Positions 31,521 to 46,289 are shown, numbered from the stretch's first letter. The stretch is DNA of 64,000 nucleotides from Polytrichum commune (GCA_950295325.1 OX485807.1:52606440-52670439); one strand, 5' to 3'. The notes: a model not told the origin generated them from the sequence alone. Program-made: numbers and translations.

Positions 31521-33904
31521 GTACCTTCTTAGTTGATAAGAAGAGAAATTTACACGGAAGTGAAACAGGAGCCAAAATATGGGTACCAAGACCCCAATCT
31601 CGCTTTCTAAATTACACACGCACAAACACACACCCCATAAAAGAGCAATTGATTGGTGCTACCGAATTCGATTTTCTAGGTGGTTAGGGGTTAATGGGAC
31701 TCTCCTATTATTGCCATATAAAATAAGGAAGAGGAATGCTGATTAATTTATTCATTTATTTATGTATGTTTATTGACACGAGAGGAGGGCATGTGTTTTG
31801 TTTTGTTAGGAATGCAAAACCATATTTTCTTTTGCGCTACTACACTCTCACTAAAATTACATAAACCTACACGAATTGAGTATAATTTAAAGAATAAGAC
31901 CGATAGAAATTTCATGCAAAACTACATGAGTTGTAGTTTTAATGCTCCTAAAAAAACACATGTGCTCATATAAAGGCATCTAGACATCCTTGATCATTGC
32001 AAATAAATTATGGAACAACAATCAACGTACCAACTTGAAGGAACAAGTCATGTCAACAAGATTCATGTAGTAATGTATATGTCAACAAGTGACATCACTA
32101 CACAAGACAATTGACATGGCTTGCTCACATGACATGCAATGATATGTATGTGAACAACACAGGTGTTAAGTTATGTGTCTTGGAGGAGATAAATCATATA
32201 AACAAGATTCATGATTTTATTTTGATAGGTTAAAGTTTCATGACACATGACAACGGGACGATAGTAAAAACTTGTCCCCTATAGTTTGGGAGAGAGGGAT
32301 TTATTGCATATGAGAGTACCTCTCATCCATCTAACACAAAATTTTGACCCCCTATAGTTTTGTGGTTGTTTCATCTCAAATGACTTGGACTAGACTAATT
32401 CAAAGTTTTTAAAACTAATTCCAATGTCAAATCACCTTAAAAAGGTAACCTCCAAGCTTAATGTTATTTTGTTGGATGAATTAGAGTGACTCGTATGCAA
32501 TAATTCCCTCTCTTTTATAGATTGGTTGATGATCCATCCCAATTTAAGTTCACTAGATTCATTCAAGGTCTTTGACTTGGACTCAAGGATTGATTTGGCT
32601 AGAATTAACAATCATTCGGCTCTACATTAGTAATCAATGTTCCCTCTTCCCTATCGGAAGGGTGTTATGACCATTCACCCAATATTTGACCAACGTGTAG
32701 CAATCCAACATGAAATTTATCAAATAACTATCCAGTCCTTGTAGTTGCATGCCATGTGTGGTTGGGCCCCAAGTTCTTTATGGAAGTCCACCAAGAAAAG
32801 TACATCCACCCTAGTACACATTCATCTGCAATCTATCCAACAGTCATCCATCCATGCCCAAGTTTCTTCCACAAGTGCACCACGAAAAAATCATCCACCC
32901 GTATTGTCTAAAATCCATCCAACATCCATCCATCCATGGCATCTGTATAGTTCGCCGGCCCCAACACGACAAACAAACAAACAAACAAGATTCCACACTT
33001 TCTGGAAGGACGAGAATCGATAGCTCCACTTCTAAAAAAATTCAACAAGCATCTTAGTGAGCCTATCATGATGCGAACAACCGATCCATCGATCTTTCGA
33101 GATTTTTTTTTGAGAAATCAGAAACAAGAAATCTCAGTTTTAGAATCCCGGATGGCCACGGCAGTTGGAATCTATGCGACTGAGATGCTCTGCGGTAAAG
33201 GGAGAGCGAAATCATGGCCTTAAAAGGGTTTGAAAACATATGTTGACCTAACTTGGTGGACATTCGGCCTCATCCGAGGATGAAGAATCAAGGGGAAGTG
33301 ACTGGTAAAGATTTTCTTGGAATGATTCGGAGTGGCTTGATGCCGACTTGATCAGGACTTGGTTGAAGAGACGGAAGTGAAACTAGCTGCACTTATTTCG
33401 TGCTCCAGAGTTCCCATAGCTCTCCATTCCCAGATCATGTCATTTCCTTCTGACTAATCCATAGTAATGGTCTCAGAAATTCTTTGGTGCTTAGGGGGTT
33501 CGTATGGACTTCAAAATTTTGCATAGATTCTTTGGACTTGCTTTTGGAATGGTGTCCTCGTTGCACTCTTGACTGATAGTAAGCCATGGCGTTGTCGAGA
33601 ATCTTTGAGAGTGATCTTTACTTGACCAGCTTGCTCTTTTCATCAAGTTATGCAACTTACATTAGGAAGTTTAAAGGAAGAGAGTCGCACAATGTGTAAG
33701 CTTCATTAAGGAGATTCTTTCATGGGCTGCACATATACGAAAATTAAGTTACTAAGGGAATCATCAATAGAACTTTCATTTGTAGAATGCTTGAATTCGG
33801 AATGTACCACACAATTGTCTTATATACGTGGCCTTTCACAATATGGCTCATATAGCCACGTTGCCATGTCACGTAAAAACATCATTTAGTTCACCATCTC
33901 TTCA

Positions 33905-34580
33905 CAACGCTAGGAATCGGAAAGTCAAGAATCAAGGTAAACCTAAACTCACCAAAAATGTCAATTTCCATGTAAGATGTAAGGTTCCAATTATACACCT
34001 CATCATATTAAGATTTTTTTTGTTGTTGTTATTGTCACTACTTGGATGTACACTTTCTTTCAGCTTCATCTGAAATGGGCTTTGTTACACAGTGGGATTC
34101 AAGGTTTGAGAGCATTGTCATTGAATGTGCATGAGCCAAGCAAAAAAAACATGTTGTTAGATCTTTGAAAGTGCTATTAGAAGGTCAAGAGTCAAGATAT
34201 ACCTAAACTCATCAAAAGGTCAATCCATATTGGCTTCAAAATTTGTTGTTCTTAAGTGGGGGTCCACTTTGAGCTTCATCTATAATGTAATGGGCTTTGC
34301 TAAGCAGCGCGATTCAAAATTTAAGAGCCTTGTCATCCAAAGTGCACAAGTCAGGCAAAAAAAATTGTAACCCACAATCTCTAGACAATGGTATTAGAAG
34401 GCCAAAAATTAGGGTACAACTAAACTCACCATAAAGAGACCATTCCTAATCAATTTCAAAGTTCGTTGTTCTTACTTTGGGGTGCACTTTCTTTGAGCTT
34501 CGTTCGTAATGTAATGGGCTTTGTCAAGCAATGGGGTTGAGGGTTTAGGAGCCTTGTCATCCAATGTGCACGAAAGGGGG
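33905..34580. repeat. Three-unit tandem repeat, period about 220 bp
   Basis: Units share phrases near 34041, 34257 and 34480 (a TGCACTTTCTTTGAGCTTC type), each followed by AATGGGCTTTG, GATTCAAGGTTTGAGAGC, TTGTCATCCAATGTGCA, and AAACTCACCA. Strongly diverged. Confidence 0.7.
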
Positions 34581-37500
34581 GGAGTGGAGATACTAGACAA
34601 ATAGCACATCGAGACATCCATGCAGTATGTGCGTGGAGTGGGACAAATCTTGCTAAATGTGGGACTGAAAAACAAAATTACATCCGAGGGTTCAGAACCA
34701 AAGCTTGCCAAGATCTATGAGGAGCTTTGTTGGGTACATGATTGAGTGAGAGCTGGTACGTTGTTAGATCTTGTGCCTTTCCATATAAGGATGCACAAAA
34801 CATTGAAAATTAACTAGTCTATTGAATTTTCTGTATCAAGGTCCAAACTAAACCTGTGTATGTTCTTAACCAAAAGAAATCATGTCAATATTGTCAAATT
34901 TTAAGCTAGTATTCAGATTAAAACTAGAATAGATGACATTACATGATTTTGCATACTTGCAATTATCCCTTTTGCTTTTAATTGAAGATTAGGTATTAGG
35001 AGTTTGTTATGTGTGGTTACGTCCACCAATGCAATTGATGGAATAAGTACAAAGGAAACTAAGTTCATAGAAAAAGAGTTGCCTATACAGACTTGGTTGC
35101 CTACTTTTGAGAAATAATGTACATAGATTTTTGGTATATTTAAAAAATCAAGACATGAATGAACACTGAACTTCCAAAAGTCTAATTTTACTTGAATCCT
35201 TGTTTATTGACCGAGGCTTGAACTCAAGAGATTTACAATTTGTCCCTATGTATTTCTTTCCAGCAAAGATTCAATGCCTCGAATATAAAGCGATTGATAA
35301 ATATTGAGTGCTACTGAGGAAGATGTCATGGTTTGGGTTCACGAACTCGACGTTCATGTAAGAGAAGGGTTGTTGCAGGAAAGAAGAAGACGTCCAAGAG
35401 ATGAAGCTCTTTGCAATTCAAGTTGAAGCAAGTCGTGTTAGCAGTTGCCAGAGTTCATAACCTCCTACAACACAGTGACCATTATAGCTTGAGGATTTGT
35501 AAATGCAGGAAGCCATGTACTGCCAAAGATTGAGACCACTTCATGAAACCGTAAATTACAATTGTGAACCGTGTTTCTCATCTAGGGTAGAACAGTTTTG
35601 AACAACCAAATCATGCATGTTGATGATGTTAAGGGTTTCATTCATCTGCTCTACGAGGTAGCTGACTCAAAGTCCACTCAAAAGGTAAGGTTCAGAGTGT
35701 GTGAATATTGGGAGTTTCCTACTTGCATTAGCACTTTCCAATGCAAAACGAGGACATTATTAAAGTGTTCATGCAGCTGTTAAATTCTGGAAGATTCACT
35801 TTACATGTTCATTTGGCAGAAGCATTTAAACTTTCAAGACCTCTTATCTGCAAACCCTGGCAATTGTCCTTTGAAAGTTACAGTTTTAGAGATAAAATTA
35901 TGAACTCCCAAGTTGCAAATTGTAACAACTCTGCACAAACACAAGTGTTCAGAGTTGGTCATATGTCTCTGCTACGAAGTTAGATTGCAATTTCAGTCGT
36001 GACTCATGAATGCCTTCACCTCTAAGAAAACACAGGCCAATACACAAAAGATTCTCTCACCTTGAGATACCCAATAAATATCAATATTTGACCAGTATTC
36101 CAATTTTGATACCCATGGGTAGGTTCTATGATATCATTTTTTATATTGATTCTAGATACGCATGAATTTATTTGGGTTTATACCGGTCTAACATTGGTTG
36201 GGACCCTAAGAATTATCCCACAGCTGAATTAGATGTATTGCAAGTAGTGTGAAGTTCAAATATATAGTTGACACATATCTCATACAATTTAATGTTCACG
36301 AGCCTTTATTAAATGTATCAAACTAGCATTGGACTGACTTTTGCAAAGTGCAGCCATATGCAGAGTAGTATGTACAATATGAGCGTTGCAAAGAAATATT
36401 GGATGACTGATAAATCACACTTGTCAAGGCATAATGTCCACATCTTTACCCCCTTCACTTTAAACATATTAATTCCTTGCTCCAAGAGGGCTAGGTATAG
36501 AATGACATAATGATCTAGCATATCCATTTCCTTCATATACTGCACTTTGATACAAATTTTCTACCTACATGAGAAGTAAAATTGGCCTTCATTATACTCC
36601 AATTAGTGTGCAAACAGGAGGTTGGAATTTGTTTTTGCCCCTACATACTTAATCTATCAACCTGAAACACAATCATACTTTGCTTTCAATGGCACACAAA
36701 TATCACTAGTAATTTGGATCTTCATTTTGGATCAATATACAAGTTTATTGTAGTTTTTTGTGAATTTATGGCTAAACTTGACAATGTGCAAATTTAGGGC
36801 TATATTTTTCACCTTTACATCACTGTGGAAGGTTTTTCAGATTGTATCTCAATTTCAACAAATATACAGTCTCTCAATTATTAGAAGGTTGCCAATTGTT
36901 CACTACTATCCTGAAAAAAGGAAAAAAAGAGCACCCACAAATATGTGCATTAATTTTTAATAAAGGAAAAACATGATTCCGTCTGCAACGAACTTCATTT
37001 ATTCAACCAACATGCCGCAACACTTGTTCACATGTGGAGTTGTCAATCATAAAATGTTACGACCATATGATAGGTTACCTCTCTGACTATTTATTAAACA
37101 AGTTTGTAGAAGGTGCAATGTGGTGTATAGCAAACAACATCACAAACTTTAGCAAGTTGGGGAAAACAAATAAAAACAATTAAGCCTATTTTTTGTGGAA
37201 ATCGTTGAGCTTTGTGGCCTAAATTATTTTAAAATAATCATCAAAATGCCTAAATGTTGGGAAATTTGGTGCATTGGAAAGCTCAATCCAAACTCATGAA
37301 TGAACGGAAAACAAGTTACGTTACATGGATTTGTGTGTAGGATATGCTATGTCATGACATGGATGAATATACATATACAAATTTTCCTAATTTTTCATAA
37401 AAGTTTTTACGGACCGCCTAAGCCCTTTTTGAAATTAGTTATTTATGGGAAAAATTTGCCCAACATGCTATCAACCTTTGGTGTAGTTTATGATTGATCT

Positions 37501-37679
37501 ATCTCAAATTCGACTCACTGGACCACTTTGAGATCCCTTATGCTATTTCCAAAGCCAAATCCATCATAAGGGGAAACTTCCAAGCTGCAAGGGTACTTGA
37601 CGTTTTTCACCTTTAGCTTGGATGGTTGTAAGAAATTGACTTCTTGGGATACACAAAGACCCAAAGGTTTAAGGTATGG

Positions 37680-38065
37680 TGTGCCTAAATTGTTGTTTGG
37701 TCTTAAACGGACACATGTATATGAGTGGTGTATGGTTGGTTGAGAACCTAAAAACATACACCAAAAAAACATTTCTTGAACAAAGATTGGACTACATGTT
37801 GACTATTTGTTAATCATTCTAGATGCCATAGTCCACATAATCAGAGGGAGAGACCTATATGATCAATTTAATAACTCATAGAATCTTCACTTTGACAATG
37901 CATAAGATATTCATACGAACTTTGAAAACTATGAGATAAGTGGCTCTAGACATGATTTTGATCTGCTAATCATCTCACACTAATTACATGTTTCATGTCC
38001 TACGAGAAGTGGGTGCAAAGAGAAAAATGTCCATTTGACTCGCACTCACCCACTTACCATCGTAC
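37680..38065. repeat. Dispersed repeat, intergenic copy
   Basis: Shares order and wording with 41430-41820: CTTAAACGGACA, GAATGGTTGG-like, TATTTGTTAACCATTCTA, GAATCTTCACTTTGACAATG, and a closing AGTGGGTGCA(A)AG. No terminal repeats or coding part recognised. Confidence 0.7.
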
Positions 38066-38463
38066 CTAATGTCATGCTTTCCAAAATTTGTGATAAATCA
38101 AACCACATGCACGATAAGGACCGGACCCGAAAGTCTCCATGTTACTGAAATTCCATGGTGAAGTCTTTATTCAACACAGCGAGTACCGACTCTTCTCTAT
38201 TCCTCTTGCTAGCGAAGATTGAATTGGAGAAAATAATTGAATCTTCATGACCAGATCTTCTTATTATGTACCTACTTTCTCTCAATTGGTTCATCAAGTT
38301 GGTATTAGCCTATCTCACGGAGGCTACTGCACTCCACCGCTCTAGAGAATTACCTTATATTGTCTAATTAATGTGGTTTGCATTAGGAATTATGTATTAA
38401 TTGCTAAAACATTTTACTCAAAATATCATTTTTTACTTGAATAACATCACTACACTAAATAGG

Positions 38464-38490
38464 ATATTTAGTGTTTGATACACTAAATAT
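38464..38490. repeat. Perfect 11-bp hairpin
   Basis: ATATTTAGTGT and ACACTAAATAT flank a 5-base loop. Neighbouring ACTAAATAT words suggest a short decayed inverted-repeat element between about 38450 and 38785. Confidence 0.6.
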
Positions 38491-40962
38491 GAACGCATAC
38501 ACTAAATATTAATAACCTTATGAAAGTATGTAACATTAAATGTAAACTCAAACAATAAATATCAACTATGATAATATGTGGAAGTTACAAGGTTAAAATT
38601 AATGTTAGTAAGGATGTGAAAAAAAGGATATAATAAGGGAGGTGGCAATAGGGAAGGTAGCGGCACATTTATGTCTAACATTAATTCTCAAGAAATTGAA
38701 TTTAGTGTTGAGCAGGGTAGGGTGGTAACAACACTAAAGTGAGTATGCACACCGAAGATTATAATATAACTTAGTTGTGTAGAAAATGATAATTACGGTA
38801 CAATGTTACAGTAACATGTAAACTCAAAATGGTAACCCACACTAATTAGACAAAATATCCTAAATGGTTTGATACCACCCTTGTATACTTACAACCCCAT
38901 TAGCCTTTTTGGCTTCTCGGACTTTAAAATTCTCTCCACCAAACATGCTTCTAGAAGCTTGTCTTGTTGGTTTGACATCTACAAAGGGCCAAACTTCTAA
39001 AAAGTGTAAGTGCATAAATAGTGTGGGTAGCCTTTGTGTATCGCCTATCCATTTGATGGTGATCACAAGTTGAAGCAAAGGTTTGTCTGGGACATCAAAA
39101 GATCATATTTTGATCCTCCTTTCATCCCCCAATTCATCATCAAATTGGATAGAAAAGAGCAATTATAATCTTGTAGAGCTTGCCGATAAGCATAAGATCA
39201 TCACCTACTTTTCAATTGTTTGTTTGTGATAACCATTCACATATCACATGTTCTTCATGTACTGATTCCACCTACATTTATGACAATTGCTCCTGTGTTG
39301 TTGGGTCTTTGGTTATCAAATCAAAGCTCAGTAGCAATTACTGAAAATTGGCAATGCAAGCAATGCATAATTTGAAATACAAAATTTGATGAGACACGAT
39401 GTGATTTACTGTGTGCATTTAAACTTAGGGTTGTGCATAACTTTGGATATTTTGATTAGTACTTGATAAGTTGATTGATTTTACTAGCTATCAACTAAAG
39501 CATGTGATGCGATCGTGGGCACTTCAAGCACCATATATAATTTTGACCGTTGCATGGCAACATGGATTTTCTCATCTAATTAGCAATTGCATGTCACAAA
39601 GATTAATATTTTAAATTTGAAAATCATAGTTGAGATCTGGAAATCATAAGAGGTCAAAGTGAAGATTTTCTTTGTATATGAACAAACACACTATAGATCC
39701 TCCCCATGATCAAGAGTTGAACTATTAGACCTAGAATAACAATGTGCAAGTGTTGAGCATTCTCAATCTAGTCTCATCATAACTTAATGCATGTGAATTT
39801 GGTGCCCATTCTTATGAATAATGAACGTGGTCATATACCAATGTTCTGGGAGATTTATGGGCATAATCGGTCGAGATCCTAGTGTCTCCAAGTCCAACCG
39901 GTTACATTGACATCCTTTGGTTAATCTTTATTGTTTTGGGATGTGTTCTTCAAATTCCTGAAGTCTTCAACTTTAACCGGTTATTTCTCAAACTCAACCA
40001 GGGTTTAGGATCAATTTGAATTTAGAACTGCAAGGCTGGCCTTAGTCACACAACTTCTTAAGTTGGGTAGAAGCCTTGGGGCTCCATTGAATTGTGGGCC
40101 ATAGCCAACAGTGACCCACAACTACAGTACTGTACTAGGTAGTAATCCTGACAATTCTCATATAATGTTAATACAATAACTACCTCACTCTTGAGCTTAA
40201 TGTGTAATTATATCTAAGGAAGAAAGAATTGGATCCATGATACACATTACTTCAGTGCATCCATGCTCATGAAACAATGAGATATCAAAGATGATGTATA
40301 AGTTTATCACATGTGTTGGATGCTTCGAGAACATCATGTGTTGCCTCACCACTCACCAAACCAGAGTGAGAATCATTGTCAAGATTCTAATATTGCAGTT
40401 AAGATCTTCAGTAAGTACTTGCTTACTTGATTCAACCTATCGCAACTGAAAGTTTGAATCTGCAGCCCCTTGTCAAATTCAAGGTTTATGGAAAGTAAGT
40501 CCTGGTAAATGGATGCACTTATTGTTGGTAAAATTATAGCATCATCAAGGAATATTACTCTTCTTTGGCGGTTGGAAGATTTGCACCTGTCTCAATTTGC
40601 ATTGAGATATTTGTCCAATCACTATAAAGCACCATAATCAAGCTTTTGAGACCACCTGGCTCCATGGTTGTTCAAGACTAGAAATTTGAACCAGTATAAT
40701 TTGAACACAATTCCATCAGTGGGCAAGATGGCTGATATTTAAAGCACAAAATTGGTTCAGAACATATCTCTAATGAGAACATTGAAAGTTCAAAAAAGTT
40801 TTTGATTGTTGTCAACCCATTGTCAAGCATCTTTGACTTGGAATTTCAAAGAGACCAGAAAGTCTGCATATTATGATGGAGCCCTCCTACCCCCTACAAG
40901 CGAGTGAAAAACAACCTCGGCCTGAAACAAAATACCCCCACAGCTTCAGTAGAAACACCATT

Positions 40963-43900
40963 CTAGTGTGAAGTCCACTTCAACTCAAAAGGAGTGCCTA
41001 AAGGTAGGCCAAGTGCAGAGATGTGCAATTTTGAACCTTCGCGAGAGATAACTTGGCTGACATTGGAATCAACTTGAATAACGTCCTCGTTCAAGCTGAC
41101 AGCAAACGAAGACGCAGCAGCAGTATCAACTCCACCTCCCAAAACCACCACGTGGTCTATAATCCAACCCTCTTGAAGTGCATACTCCCCATGCTTCACG
41201 TGTGACTTCAACACCCCACTTCTGTTCTCCATGTGAGCCTCGAATGTGACGAGGCTCGACTTGTTCTCCTTGAGCTCCATGTGAACCTCTTCTCCGTTAT
41301 CGAGGAACACATACCTGTACAGTCACATATTAGTCATTAAACTCTTCCAATTCTTCGCAATCCTATATAGAAAAGGAATGAGTTCACTGAAGCCTGCTAG
41401 TTAATAAAGTTGTCAAGGTAGAGGTGCCTAATCTTTTTTCGGTGTGTCATCTTAAACGGACATCCATATTTGAGCGTTGAATGGTTGGGTGTGAATCTAA
41501 GAATGGATATCAAAAAGACATGTGTTGAAAAAGTGATTGGTCTATGTGCTCAATATTTGTTAACCATTCTAACCCCGATAATCAACATAATTGGGGGGGG
41601 GGGGATTTAGTGTGATTATATAATAATTTAGAGAATCTTCACTTTGACAATGTATAGGAGATTCATGTATAGGAGCTCGACAAATGATGAGGAAAGTAGC
41701 TTTGGACAAGATCTGAAGTTGGTAGTAATCTTGCACTAATTGCGGGTTTTATATCCTACAAAAAGTGGGTGCAGAGTAATGAGTGTCTATTTAAGAGACC
41801 CGCTTACTTTACTATCCATACAAAGATGGGAGAAATGCTCACTTCATAAGTGACCAAGGATAGAAAACCCAAGAATGTTGCATACCCGTGCGCGGTGCTC
41901 AACAAGGTGTCGCTAGCCGGAAAAGCCACGACAAGTGTGAAAGGTGTTTTCCGGACTTCCGTGGACGTGAGCGCACTCTCTTGCATAGGAACAATGGCAC
42001 CCTCCCGCACGTGCACGTTGATGGCGTCCCACGGCGCGTCCAATGTGAAGTTCTCGCCTTTACTCACCACCTTCGACCAGTCAAACATATTATACCAGGT
42101 GCCTTGGGGGAAATATCCCACCACCGAGGTTGCATTCGGAGCCAACACCGGGGTGACCAAAACGTGGTTCCCAATGAGGAATTGGGAGGACACGCCAACT
42201 GTGTCCGCGTCGCTTGGGAACGCAAAGAAGAGGGGCCGCACCATGGGATAACCCTTTGTGTGCGCCTCAAAGTTCAACGTGTACAAATAAGGTAGCAACT
42301 TGTACCTCAACCCCAACGCCTTCTGCGCCGATACCGTGACTGTGGGCCAAAGGTACAACTCCTTGGGGCTATTGTATTTGTTGTTATGAGCTCGCGAGAA
42401 AGGGTGAAACGCGCCTGCCTGGATCCACCGGTTGCACAAATCCTCAGTGACTTCACTGTTGAACCCACAAATGTCGGCTCCTATCATCGGGATCCCCATG
42501 ATCCCCGCATTCAAAATGGTCACAATGGACGCGGCGAGGTCATCCCACGTGGCGCCATTGTCCCCGGTCCAATGAGCCGCATATTGCCCGGACCCCAAAA
42601 ACGTGGATCTCGTAAGAACGAATGGCCTCTTTCCCCGCACGGCCGTCATGGCTATTTTGGTGGCTTTCGACTCCGAGATGCCAAACAAGTTGTGAGTGTT
42701 GTACTCAATGTTGCCATCGTAATGCTTCACCGTCATGGCCGCGGTCCGGAAGTTGAGAGGCTCATAGGCTCCCGTGTGGTTCAGCGGGTATGGAGGGTCG
42801 TCGTAATTACTGTGTGCATCTTGACATTGCAAATAGCAATTCGTGTTGTCTGGGTAGACGGTTCCATTCCAAGTGCAACTCCCGGAGCAAAAGTTGGCGA
42901 TTTCATTCATATCGATCCACATTCCATCAAACGGCACCTTCTCATGAAACCGTCGAATCTCTTTCGTCCACCACTCCGTCGTCTTGGGGTTGAGAAAATC
43001 GGGGAAGTACACAGGACCCGGCCACACTTGGCCCATGTAATTCTCCCCGTTTTCATGTTTCAGGTAAATGTCCTCCTCCAAACCGCGAAGGTACGTCCCA
43101 TAGTCATTATACGCGATGCTGATTCCTGAACGTAACGAAAGAAACCCATAAATAAGTTTGTGACATGCTTGGATAATTATATTACACAAATACTGCCAAA
43201 ATATATTCTTTGACTTTCGATGTCATCAATCGAGACAGATGTGGTAAAACAAGTATATGGATGTCAAGATTGCAAGGTATACTCAGCGATGTTGATTCTT
43301 GATAGAATAAAAGTGTGTTTGTGAGATGCTTAGAATGCATCCCACATGCACACGAGATGGGAAATATAGGACTACCCTTTTGACCCATGATCGTCATCAA
43401 GCGAAATAAATGTCAAGATTTCTATTGATGTCAATGACTTAGATTGAACTGTTGATGTTAAAATTTCTGGGTAAAACGACTAGAGTAGGGCTGATTCCAA
43501 ATCTTTTTTCAAAGAAATTTTGAAGTTTGTCAGATCCTTTGACTTGGCTGACAAGCGTGAAAGATGGATTTCGTCTTTAGATGAGTTCTTTGAGTTTTGA
43601 TGTCATCAACCGAAAAGGATTCAGACCTCATCAGTGATGCCAATATTGATCGCAAGGTATTGGAGAATAGTTTACCGGGATCAGTAATCAAGACGTAATG
43701 TTGGCCGTCTTTGTGCAATTGATCAATGAACGGCCTCCACGTGTCAAGTGGGAAACGCTCCGCATCATTCGTGAAGCATTTATAGCTATCCATGTAATCA
43801 ATGTCGTTCCACATGGTGTCCAATGGAATTTGAGCCTTCTTGTAATTCGCCACAACCTCCTTCGAGATGGTCACATTCCTGTAACCCCATCGGCATTGAT

Positions 43901-46289
43901 GAAATCCTGTCACATGCTTCCACCCGCCCTCACAATGACAATTTGAAACCTTATAACATTCACATATGGATTCAAATAACTACATTTTGATGCATTGTGG
44001 CCCCTTCTCAAAGACTAAAATTCTCAACTCCAATAATAGACTCTCTGCTCAATGCTTAAAGTGACTATTCACGCATCACCTACCTTTGTTTGCATCAAGC
44101 TTCACCCAAATTGTCTTTACAAAACATCATCTGCAAGTGTCGTGATCTAATGTTGCAATCTAACAACTTATATATGTCTAACTCATGGCTCGTGTTAGAA
44201 TGTTTCTATTGACCAATTTAATATTTCAAAATGTTAATTTTAAAGTGTGCGCACCGAAGGACCAGTAAGGTTGTGCCGCAGGTCGCCCAACGAGTTGTGT
44301 GTATTGGTCAACAACATCAAGAGGTGTTGGGCCGGGGAAGAAGTAGAAATCTAAGACCCCACCCAACACCTTGTACGTCAAATGGTCCCCGGCTTGGTTG
44401 TAGGTGACCTCCATGCCGTTGCTATTCATCAGCAGAACCCCGTGGGCGAGGCCCCCCTCCCGCACGTCCAAGTAGAATGGGTAGGATCCATACAAATCCG
44501 CATTGAAAAGAATGGCCCCCACGTCACTCGTAAAGAGAGTGTATGACCGGCCCTTTTTTAGCTTCAATCCATCGCTTCGAGTGCTCTCTCCTAACCCAAA
44601 CAATGAAGCCGAGCTCGGCACCTGTGTGGAGATTTCAAGGTACTGGTCCTTGAAAATGACGGGGTTGAAGAGGAGGTTGTTGTTCGTGGAGTCCTATATA
44701 AGAAGTAGGGGCATTGAAAATGTAAATCTTTGGCATCTCAAAATAAACATGTAGTAAATATTCATGAACTTGGAATAACAAAGCTATCATATGTAGAACT
44801 AAAATATTTCAAAATATATGATGATTGGAATGATAAAGCAATTTGTTATTTCATGAAGTCCATAAAAATCTTGCACTATTTTTCCTAGAGTTGTCCACAA
44901 TCTTATATTAGAAAAAGTTGTAGATGATACCTCTATATCCAGAATCAACAATGAATACAGAGGTCAACCATGTCAAATAAGATATGATAATATAGTATCA
45001 TGTTGGTTTTGATCATAATATTTTAGTATTTGTCATAAAAAATTAAGAACGGTTTCACAATTACTTTTTGTTTGTAAAGATTATGATTAATATTATAGTA
45101 TTTTTGCCAAAATCAAATCTTGATTAAAAATCAAATTTTGGACAATGGTTGTATAATCTACCCTAGGAATATTATGGTTAGAACTTAGAGCCACCTTTGC
45201 AACAAGACCAAATTGAACACATCATACAAATTTTAAAATTTTAAAATTAAAGAAGGGAGTTGGGCATCACCGGGGGAGTAGAGTTGAACAACACATCGTT
45301 GTTTGAAGTTCGTATAACAGCAAATCCAAAGGGTTGCTTTGTATATGTCACGGCTAAGGCAGGAGATGACAATGTGGCTTCCAATTTGGAGTCAGCCGTG
45401 GGCCGGTGGATGATGCTTTGAGGGATCTCATAGCGTGAATTGAAGAAATCTGAGATGTACACTCGTAGTCGTGTGCTAGACTCAAGCCTGCAAATTAAAT
45501 TTGAAAAATAATATATTTAAAAAAAATTCCATCAATATTGGTAGTGTGCAAAGAACTCAATCGTGACATGCTCAAATCTAAAAATTTGCATCAAACTTTC
45601 TACATAACTGACAAGAGAGGAGATGCATAATTAGTTGTGACAGCACAAAGACTTCTAATACCCACCAAACTTACGTATGGGACATAAATTCATGTGGAAA
45701 TGCAAGAAATGATGGATGAAATATAACTTCTACATGGACAGAATAAAAATTGATAACTTTTTTAAACATTCTATTAACTATGGTGTTGCCAAGGTGGTAC
45801 AATTTTTTCTAATTGTAATGAATAATATCATTCAAAGAAGAAACATGCTACAAAATGGTTAATTCAAAGTAGACCCAAAAATAATGCTTTGACATGCAAA
45901 AGAGCTACAACTTGGGGTCTAGAATGAACTTTTGATTCAATTTATCATCCCCAATTTAGTACTCTCAATATCATAAAAGCTTCAAAATATGACAAAATCA
46001 ATCATCTAGCATATTCTAATATGAATACTCGCCTGACAATTAAACGAAGGGGATTGATGTCTGCTCCGAAGGTCCCATTGTGAGAGTAAGACAATATCCT
46101 CAAAGTGGCCTCAAAGCCTTGTTGGTTAGCATATTCTTTCACGTCCAATAGTTCATGATGCACTCCTTGATGTTTTGAGCTTATGTCTTGGTCTGACCAA
46201 CCCTGTAACAATCCTGCATTAACTCTCAATCCATTTAACAACGTTGCTAACAACAACAATGAACGCACCACACTTCTAGTGATCTCCAT
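40963..46289 (-). CDS. Alpha-glucosidase, glycoside hydrolase family 31
   Basis: Six exons on the minus strand: 46289-46033, 45487-45271, 44693-44255, 43906-43676, 43125-41886, 41314-40963; total 2736 nt, 911 residues, the usual size of plant GH31 enzymes. Phases agree at every junction. An N-terminal signal peptide ([16 protein letters not shown], about 1-25) sends it to the secretory pathway, so it probably acts in the cell wall space or vacuole. Catalytic nucleophile D453 in WIDMNE; acid/base D570 in HWTGDN. Other family marks: [16 protein letters not shown]-like [21 protein letters not shown]. Plant relatives release glucose from alpha-glucosides or xylose from xyloglucan; the two cannot be separated here. 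The first intron begins with GC instead of GT (CAG|GCGAGT). Intron 5 (41315-41885) carries a dispersed repeat and a G-run. The gene looks intact. Confidence 0.92.
41430..41820. repeat. Dispersed repeat copy inside alpha-glucosidase intron 5
   Basis: Second copy of the 37680-38065 repeat, in the same orientation. It carries an extra run of about 12 G near 41593 that the other copy lacks. Confidence 0.7.

Larger units (their letters stand above)
31521..40962. other. Long AT-rich intergenic region
   Basis: No gene could be supported over 9.4 kb. It holds two diverged CATCC-rich copies at 32765-32940, a three-unit tandem repeat (33905-34580), a dispersed repeat (37680-38065) and a short perfect hairpin (38464-38490). 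Two short open stretches near 35310-35500 and 35598-35688 (the second between an acceptor-like CTCATCTAG and a donor AAAAG|GTAAGG) could be decayed exons, but no protein family was recognised. Confidence 0.5.

Noticed and set aside
35300..35690. Two exon-like open stretches
   Set aside because: Splice-like borders exist, but frames do not join into one protein and no family is recognised; left as a remark on the intergenic region.
41580..41610. G-run in alpha-glucosidase intron as an end of the G-run MITE family
   Set aside because: No partner C-run, inner inverted repeat or duplication was found nearby; it lies within a different repeat.
42386..43129. Plus-strand 247-codon frame
   Set aside because: Antisense to exon 5 of the alpha-glucosidase gene; no recognisable motif.
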